DNA from: Thermoplasmata archaeon
Lineage (GTDB): Archaea; Thermoplasmatota; Thermoplasmata; Thermoplasmatales; Thermoplasmataceae
Length of the DNA: 37,907 nucleotides
Reading direction: 5' to 3'
Assembly (NCBI GenBank): GCA_021806235.1
Contig: JAJZXU010000004.1
Span: forward strand, 1 to 37,907
Positions 33,083-37,907 of the stretch are shown in pieces; positions within the stretch are counted from its first letter, which is position 1, and each line of letters starts with the position of its first letter. The position numbers and the translations under genes were made by a program. The notes under the pieces were generated by a model. The model had not been told where the DNA came from. It searched no databases and was given only the letters and a program-made list of their open reading frames with translations.

Positions 33083-34186
33083 ATGGACGTAACAGAATTT
33101 ATGGAAAAAAATAGGGAAAAGATGCTGGAGGACTTAAAAACTATTATCGAAATGGAAACACCATCGTACAATAAAAAATTACTGGACAATTTTGCATCAT
33201 ATTTTTCATCGTATATATACGAAAGTTTAGGCATAAAACCTGAAATAATTCAATCAAAAACCAATGGCAATGATATTAAGGTTGAATTCGGGGATGGTGA
33301 AAAAATTTTATTATTGAATCATTATGATACGGTTTTTGGAGAAAATACCATAGATAAAAGGCCGTTTAAAATTACAGATAACAAAATCTATGGTCCGGGA
33401 GTTTTTGATATGAAATCCGGCATTATAGAAACAATCTACGCATTAAGGTATTTAATAAATTATTCAAAGGTCAGTAAAAAAATTGTATGGTTAATCACAT
33501 CAGATGAGGAAATTGATAGCACCTTTTCCAGGGATATTATTATCAAAAATGCAGAGAATTCAAAATATGTACTTGTGATGGAATCACCATTAAACGGAAA
33601 ATTAAAGACAGAAAGAAAAGGCGTTGGCACCTTAAAAATTACAGTTCACGGATTATCCTCACATGCCGGGCTTGACCCCGATAAGGGTGTGAATGCCATT
33701 ACCGAGATGGTTAATATTATCACCGGTGTGAAGAATTCAGGTATTAGTGGAATTAATTTCGATGTGATCAATGGTGGAAGCCGCAGCAATGTTATAGCGG
33801 ATTTATGTGAGGCCGAAGCCGATTTAAGATTTAAAACTGATGATGAATTAAATAATATTAAAAAATTGATCCAGTCGATAAAACCATTATATGATAAAAC
33901 TAAAATAGATTATGAATACAGTGTAAGGCCACCCATGATAAAAACTTCAAAAACTGTAGATTTATTTAACAATGCCAGAAAGATTGCATATGATAAATTA
34001 CATATTAATATTGATGAGGTTTCTGTTGCGGGAGGTAGCGATGGCAATTTCTGTTCGTATTATGCACCAGTTCTGGACGGCCTTGGGCCCAGTGGCAGCG
34101 GTGCCCATTCAGACAACGAGTTTATATACAGCGAGTCATTGCCTGAAAGGTCATCGCTTCTGTATCATCTTATATCCGACCTTTAA
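33083..34186 (+). CDS. M20 family metallopeptidase (carboxypeptidase G2 / ArgE-DapE type)
   Basis: A 367-residue cytosolic zinc peptidase or deacylase. The metal ligands are His in LLNHYDTVF, Asp in YGPGVFDMKSG, the catalytic Glu pair in TSDEEIDS, and the late His in GSGAHSDNEFIY. The dimerisation insert (about 175-285) begins with KTERKGVGTLKITVHG and contains SSHAGLDPDKGVNAI. This arrangement resembles glutamate carboxypeptidases (CPG2). The substrate may be a peptide, acyl-amino acid or folate-like compound; nothing in the context decides. It converges on the deoxyribosyltransferase gene with 25 bases between. Confidence 0.92.
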   Translation: MDVTEFMEKNREKMLEDLKTIIEMETPSYNKKLLDNFASYFSSYIYESLGIKPEIIQSKTNGNDIKVEFGDGEKILLLNHYDTVFGENTIDKRPFKITDNKIYGPGVFDMKSGIIETIYALRYLINYSKVSKKIVWLITSDEEIDSTFSRDIIIKNAENSKYVLVMESPLNGKLKTERKGVGTLKITVHGLSSHAGLDPDKGVNAITEMVNIITGVKNSGISGINFDVINGGSRSNVIADLCEAEADLRFKTDDELNNIKKLIQSIKPLYDKTKIDYEYSVRPPMIKTSKTVDLFNNARKIAYDKLHINIDEVSVAGGSDGNFCSYYAPVLDGLGPSGSGAHSDNEFIYSESLPERSSLLYHLISDL

Positions 34187-34211
34187 AATTTATTTTTTAG
34201 CAATTTTTGCC

Positions 34212-34658
34212 TTAAATACTATCTTTGATTTTAAGCATTGCCTCTTTTAATTCATTTATATTATTATATATTCCATAATTTATTGAATAATCTATCATTA
34301 GGTTATTATGGTTATCAGAAAATCTTCTTACATCCGTTTGAATGCCTATAATTATTTTACTGTACGCATATGCCATTCCCAATTCAACGCATGCCCCCTC
34401 ATCAACTGTTCTTCCATCCAGAATTATTAACAAAATTTTTGAGTTTTTTAATGCATCAACATCCCTTTTAAAAACTCTTTTTCCGGCTTCTGCATATAAT
34501 TCAGGGTTCTTTAAAAGCAATTCATCCTCTCCACCATCTCTCTGGGGTAGATATGTGGTCAATTCCATATCCTCAAGCATTTTATCGATTTTTTTATTGA
34601 ACTCTATCTCCATTTCATTGAACAGTGGTGCCGATATATAAACGTCATAGCCTTTCAT
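34212..34658 (-). CDS. Nucleoside 2-deoxyribosyltransferase
   Basis: A 148-residue member of the NDT family, which exchanges or removes the base of 2'-deoxynucleosides or deoxynucleotides. It begins with VYISAPLFNEMEIEFNKK. YLPQRDGGEDELL gives the mid region, and the active-site block is ILDGRTVDEGACVELGMAYA, with the catalytic Glu at the end of D-x-R-x-x-D-E-G-x-x-x-E. GIQTDVRRFSDNHNNLMID closes the site. Length matches the family. The close neighbourhood of an NCS1 nucleobase permease supports a salvage role. Confidence 0.92.
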   Translation of the reverse strand: MKGYDVYISAPLFNEMEIEFNKKIDKMLEDMELTTYLPQRDGGEDELLLKNPELYAEAGKRVFKRDVDALKNSKILLIILDGRTVDEGACVELGMAYAYSKIIIGIQTDVRRFSDNHNNLMIDYSINYGIYNNINELKEAMLKIKDSI

Positions 34659-34848
34659 AAGGTTATATGCTTTTATACTTAAATAATTTTCTACCTTTTA
34701 AATATACCATACCATTATATCTGAGTTTAAATTATTTGGGATAATTATATATATAGATATAACCATCTCAAGAATCAGCATAATACCAATTATTATTTAA
34801 ATATTACGTGTTCAATGTGGGATAAAATATAATAATGCTGTGCAAAGG

Positions 34849-34858
34849 TTTTTATTTG
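34849..34858 (+). promoter_or_regulatory. TATA-like box of the NCS1 permease gene
   Basis: GTTTTTATTT-like T/A run centred about 31 bases before ATG 34885. It lies downstream of the other in-frame ATG at 34840, which argues that 34885 is the true start of a nearly leaderless message. Confidence 0.4.
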
Positions 34859-34884
34859 AATGCATATACCTGTTAATAATATAT

Positions 34885-36318
34885 ATGAAGAATGATAATT
34901 TTGACAATCGGGTTACGGAATATGGGGTAGAGGTTGTAGGAGTTAATCCAATACCTAAAAAAGCAAGAAATATGTCATCAAGGAAAATATTCATTTTCTG
35001 GGCAATGGCAAGTGCATCGGCACTGACTCCACTGGTGGGTTTAGAACTTTACAATATGGGGCTTATATATGCAATTATTGCCGTTTTAGTTGCATTATTA
35101 ATAGGTTTAATTCCTGCGGGGCTTGTATCGGAAATGGGAAGGCAGATACCGGTGCCATCACTAATTGTGTCCAGAAAAACTTATGGTTATGGGGCCTCAA
35201 GCATTTATTCATTGATTTTTACATTTCTGAATTTGGGATTTTTTGGGCTTAATGATACTGTAGGTGCAGATATTATAAGCAGCCTAACCCATACAAATAT
35301 AATTTTATGGTATATAATTATGGGAGTCATACAGGTTGTCCTTGTATTGTTTGGGGCAAAATGGCTTGAATATTTCTTCAGGTACAGTGCACCAGTACTG
35401 TTTGTGAGTTATGCCATTTTAACATATTTCCTTCTAACATCCTATAAAATTAACATATCAGAGTTACTGCATCCAGTAGGACCATTTACATGGGGTGCAG
35501 CACTTAATTTTGTTTTAGGCTTTTCAATATTGGCATGGTCTTATAAAATATCAACACAGACGAGATTTGGTGTACCGTTTTCAAATACTGATGGAAAGGT
35601 AAAACGCATGGGTTATTTCTTCTCAAGTCCTGTAGGTATAATGCTACCCGTACTTTTAATGGGAATTATTGGATTGCTGGGTAATGGTATTAAACCTGGA
35701 GTTGGATGGAATATAGCAGTTTTATCATTTCCGGCATTGCATGGCATTTTTGGAATTGTTGTATTTATAGCCGCTCTTGGTGTTTCACTGGCAATTATAC
35801 ATACGAATGCAATGAATTTATATCCTGCAACTGCTGATTTGCTTGCTTCTATACAGCCATTATTCAAGAAAAATGCCAGTGAAAAATTGGCACAACCTGT
35901 AACCACAGTACTTCTTGGTACAGGTGGCATAATTCTTGCAATAGCAGGCATACTGTCATTTATATCGTCGTTTATTCTCATACTTGCATCTATAATATTC
36001 CCATTTACGTTTATACTGATATTCGACTGGTTCATACATTTAAGGCATACAACTAAAATCAGTGATTATTATGTTATTCCAAAGAATATATTTAACAATA
36101 TAAGGGTAGATGCCCTGGTTCCGGCAATTATAGGCACTGTAATAGCCATATTTGGCATAGGCCCCTATAGTTTTATATTCAATTACTTCCCTCAGGCACT
36201 TTTTGGGTCTCTGATAGGCTTAGTAATCTATATCGGGATTTATTATGGATTTACATCTAAGTATGTAAAGGAAAAATGGGAAAAGGCAAATGATTACAGG
36301 GAGTTTGATATGGAATAA
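34885..36318 (+). CDS. NCS1-type nucleobase/cation symporter (purine-cytosine permease family)
   Basis: A 477-residue permease from ATG 34885. The cytosolic N-terminus with GVNPIPKKARNMSSRKIFIF leading into the first helix WAMASASALTPLVGLELYNM is the NCS1 hallmark. About twelve membrane helices follow, with the substrate-region sequence SRKTYGYGASSIYSLIFTFL near TM3. It likely imports a purine, pyrimidine, allantoin or related base with H+ or Na+. The upstream ATG 34840 would add a hydrophobic 15-residue extension that is not conserved in style and overlaps the promoter, so I rejected it. Head to head with the deoxyribosyltransferase gene. Confidence 0.9.
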   Translation: MKNDNFDNRVTEYGVEVVGVNPIPKKARNMSSRKIFIFWAMASASALTPLVGLELYNMGLIYAIIAVLVALLIGLIPAGLVSEMGRQIPVPSLIVSRKTYGYGASSIYSLIFTFLNLGFFGLNDTVGADIISSLTHTNIILWYIIMGVIQVVLVLFGAKWLEYFFRYSAPVLFVSYAILTYFLLTSYKINISELLHPVGPFTWGAALNFVLGFSILAWSYKISTQTRFGVPFSNTDGKVKRMGYFFSSPVGIMLPVLLMGIIGLLGNGIKPGVGWNIAVLSFPALHGIFGIVVFIAALGVSLAIIHTNAMNLYPATADLLASIQPLFKKNASEKLAQPVTTVLLGTGGIILAIAGILSFISSFILILASIIFPFTFILIFDWFIHLRHTTKISDYYVIPKNIFNNIRVDALVPAIIGTVIAIFGIGPYSFIFNYFPQALFGSLIGLVIYIGIYYGFTSKYVKEKWEKANDYREFDME

Positions 36319-36368
36319 AATAAATTTAATTTACCATATATTGTCTTAATATCTATAGAATTTTAACG

Positions 36369-37631
36369 TTACACATTAACTGTTTCATCCTTAATATCCC
36401 CAGAATATCCATAGATTTCCTTAAATACAATTTTTGATATTATAATCCCGGCAAGTGAAGATAAAGAAATCACCATTGTGGAATATCCTATCCCTATTAC
36501 TGCAAATAGAAAGGGAAATATTGTTATTGAAAGAAATGCCGGCAACTGCAAAATAAAATTTGTAAATCCTGTAGCTTTACCTCTATAATTTATACTGGAA
36601 ACAACTGCCTGTGATGTTATTATTGGCTGATTGTTCCAGTGATTTCCCCAGACAAATAATAGCATAAATACTGGCACAAAAATAAACAATTTCATTACAA
36701 GGAATAAACCTGAAAAAACAAGTGCTATAAAAGACATTGAAAAACCGGAATAACTTATTCTCCTTAATCCAAGCCTCGGTATTAATTTTGGCCCAAGGTA
36801 ACCTGCAGGTAAACCTATGGAGTATACAAGTATTATTATCAATCTTGAATACAATATTCCAGACAAATGTAATAATGATATTATATATGGTATAAAAAAT
36901 GCAAATGTACCGACCTCAATTCCACTGGCTATTCCGCAAATCCAGGCATATACAGTGGTATGCCATTTAATTCTGTCCTTTTTAAGTGATCTTATAAAAC
37001 CGGCATATGTGTATTTTTTTCCTGAATAATCCTTCCATAACTTTGATTCTTCTAATTTCTTAGAATATACTATCAATATTATAGCAGGCAATACTGGGAG
37101 ACCCAGCGTTATAGCCCATATTAAATGATATGCAATATGCAGTACTAAAAGTATTATTATAGCAATATTAATTCCAAGTATTGCATAGCTTGCCATAAGT
37201 GTGTTTTTCGTTCCTACAACTTCCCTCTTCCTGGGTTTGAACAGTTCCATTATATATGAATATGTATTGGAAATATCAGATCCTGTGGGTAAACCTGCAA
37301 TAAATCTTGCTATTATGAAAAATACGATTGTCGGTGAAAATATTGAAAGTATTGAGGCAATTATAAATATAGATATATTAAGAAAAAATATTCTTTTTCT
37401 CCCAAATTTATCTGTGAGAATTCCCCCAATTAATGACCCTATTGCAGCACCTCCAGTTGTTGCACCGATAATCAAACCAGTATCTATAGTAGTAAAATGG
37501 AAATAACTGCTTAAAAAAATACTTAGCATTGTTACAGAGAATACGTTCCATTCATCTATGAAAATGGAGATTAGCATGAAGTTGGATAACAATTTTTCAT
37601 CTGTACCGGTATTTGTTGCCATATGATGCAA
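36369..37631 (-). CDS. MFS transporter, sugar/metabolite-porter type
   Basis: A 420-residue protein with about 12 membrane helices. The loop 2-3 motif is typical (GGILTDKFGRKRIFF), and ARFIAGLPTGSDISNTYSYI resembles the 'R...G.g.G.....' helix 4 motif of sugar porters and sialate/aromatic acid transporters. The second-half signature is weaker. Such transporters in Thermoplasmatales import sugars or organic acids, often by proton symport at very low pH. No enzyme gene next to it points to a substrate. Confidence 0.87.
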   Translation of the reverse strand: MHHMATNTGTDEKLLSNFMLISIFIDEWNVFSVTMLSIFLSSYFHFTTIDTGLIIGATTGGAAIGSLIGGILTDKFGRKRIFFLNISIFIIASILSIFSPTIVFFIIARFIAGLPTGSDISNTYSYIMELFKPRKREVVGTKNTLMASYAILGINIAIIILLVLHIAYHLIWAITLGLPVLPAIILIVYSKKLEESKLWKDYSGKKYTYAGFIRSLKKDRIKWHTTVYAWICGIASGIEVGTFAFFIPYIISLLHLSGILYSRLIIILVYSIGLPAGYLGPKLIPRLGLRRISYSGFSMSFIALVFSGLFLVMKLFIFVPVFMLLFVWGNHWNNQPIITSQAVVSSINYRGKATGFTNFILQLPAFLSITIFPFLFAVIGIGYSTMVISLSSLAGIIISKIVFKEIYGYSGDIKDETVNV

Positions 37632-37830
37632 TCACTGCAATTTATAAAAAATAACAGAAACATGCAATTACTGCACCTTTAGTAAAAATTTTATATGATA
37701 AATATTATTAAACGTCGAGTAATTTAAATTAATTAACCCATTGTACCAGAAAATTAGGATAATACGAACCATTTATAATACATTATAGTCTTTGACATAA
37801 TTATTTATCCTTTAACACCATACCATTTTT

Positions 37831-37907
37831 ATGGGAAGGAATACATCATTAATCGTTGAGAGGAAGGCCAGTGAATCTGAGATAAACAGGAAAATCAAGG
37901 AGGAGAA
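37831..37907 (+). CDS. Start of a probable IS630-type transposase (cut by window edge)
   Basis: From ATG 37831 the frame is open to the right edge for 25 codons: MGRNTSLIVERKASESEINR then KIKEE. The pattern 'l.vdRk.sE.eInr.Ikee' is the usual lead-in to the helix-turn-helix domain of archaeal IS630 transposases. The higher G+C and use of AAG/GAG codons differ from the neighbouring MFS gene, consistent with a mobile origin. The 199 bases between it and the MFS start hold nothing recognised. The gene continues outside the window. Confidence 0.45.
   Translation, partial: MGRNTSLIVERKASESEINRKIKEE

Noticed and set aside
34840-34884. Upstream ATG start for the NCS1 permease
   Set aside because: The extension overlaps the probable TATA region and puts a hydrophobic stretch before the conserved cytosolic N-terminus.
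1-37907. CRISPR array, rRNA or intact insertion sequence
   Set aside because: No regularly spaced repeats, no rRNA-like sequence and no complete transposase with paired ends were seen; only relics and edge fragments.

Overview
The window reads as chromosomal DNA of an acidophilic archaeon of the Thermoplasmata (Thermoplasmatales type, such as Ferroplasma, Acidiplasma or Picrophilus). The grounds are the very low G+C (about 30% by eye), the Ile/Asn/Lys-rich proteins with many ATA and AGG codons, genes that start without a Shine-Dalgarno sequence about 25 bases after a TATA-like box, and the gene families present. The genus assignment is inference; no rRNA or tRNA gene was found.

Region 1 (1-3.75 kb) starts with the tail of a probable transposase. 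It continues with a two-gene operon, a KaiC/RecA-like ATPase followed by a membrane cellulose-synthase-type GT2 glycosyltransferase, and a convergent right-handed beta-helix protein.

Region 2 (3.76-9.9 kb) is a molybdenum-cofactor locus: a five-gene overlapping operon moaA-moaD-moeA-moeA/PBP-mobA on the minus strand, plus mobB. Next to it lies the most striking object of the window: the iron-sulfur N-terminus of a formate dehydrogenase alpha subunit fused in frame to the C-terminal half of FdhD. It looks like a deletion scar that removed the enzyme. mobB also looks interrupted by about 250 bp of foreign-looking DNA, so the formate dehydrogenase / guanine-dinucleotide branch seems to be decaying while the core pathway is kept.

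Region 3 (10-23.5 kb) holds housekeeping and catabolic genes: a CBS-pair protein, a PdxA-like dehydrogenase with a kinase of the DUF1537 family split over two overlapping genes (a likely four-carbon sugar-acid pathway), a STAS-like protein, an acetamidase/formamidase, an S9 peptidase, two related MFS transporters around a 3-hydroxyacyl-CoA dehydrogenase, a DUF2079 membrane protein, diaminopimelate decarboxylase and an M19 dipeptidase.

Region 4 (23.6-32.8 kb) is a surface-glycan cluster: three GT4 glycosyltransferases, a nucleotide-sugar epimerase, a GT2 glycosyltransferase, and a PP-loop APS/PAPS-reductase-like protein paired with a sulfatase-fold enzyme that has Thr in place of the usual nucleophile. 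Most gaps in it hold transposase debris, so it looks like an accessory island assembled and eroded by insertion sequences. Known sulfonated sugars in Thermoplasma glycoproteins make a role of the sulfur gene pair in glycan building worth testing.

Region 5 (32.8-37.9 kb) has a truncated archaeal ATPase fragment with a 31-bp inverted repeat, an M20 peptidase, a nucleoside 2-deoxyribosyltransferase, an NCS1-type nucleobase permease, a sugar-porter-like MFS protein, and at the right edge the first codons of a probable IS630-type transposase.
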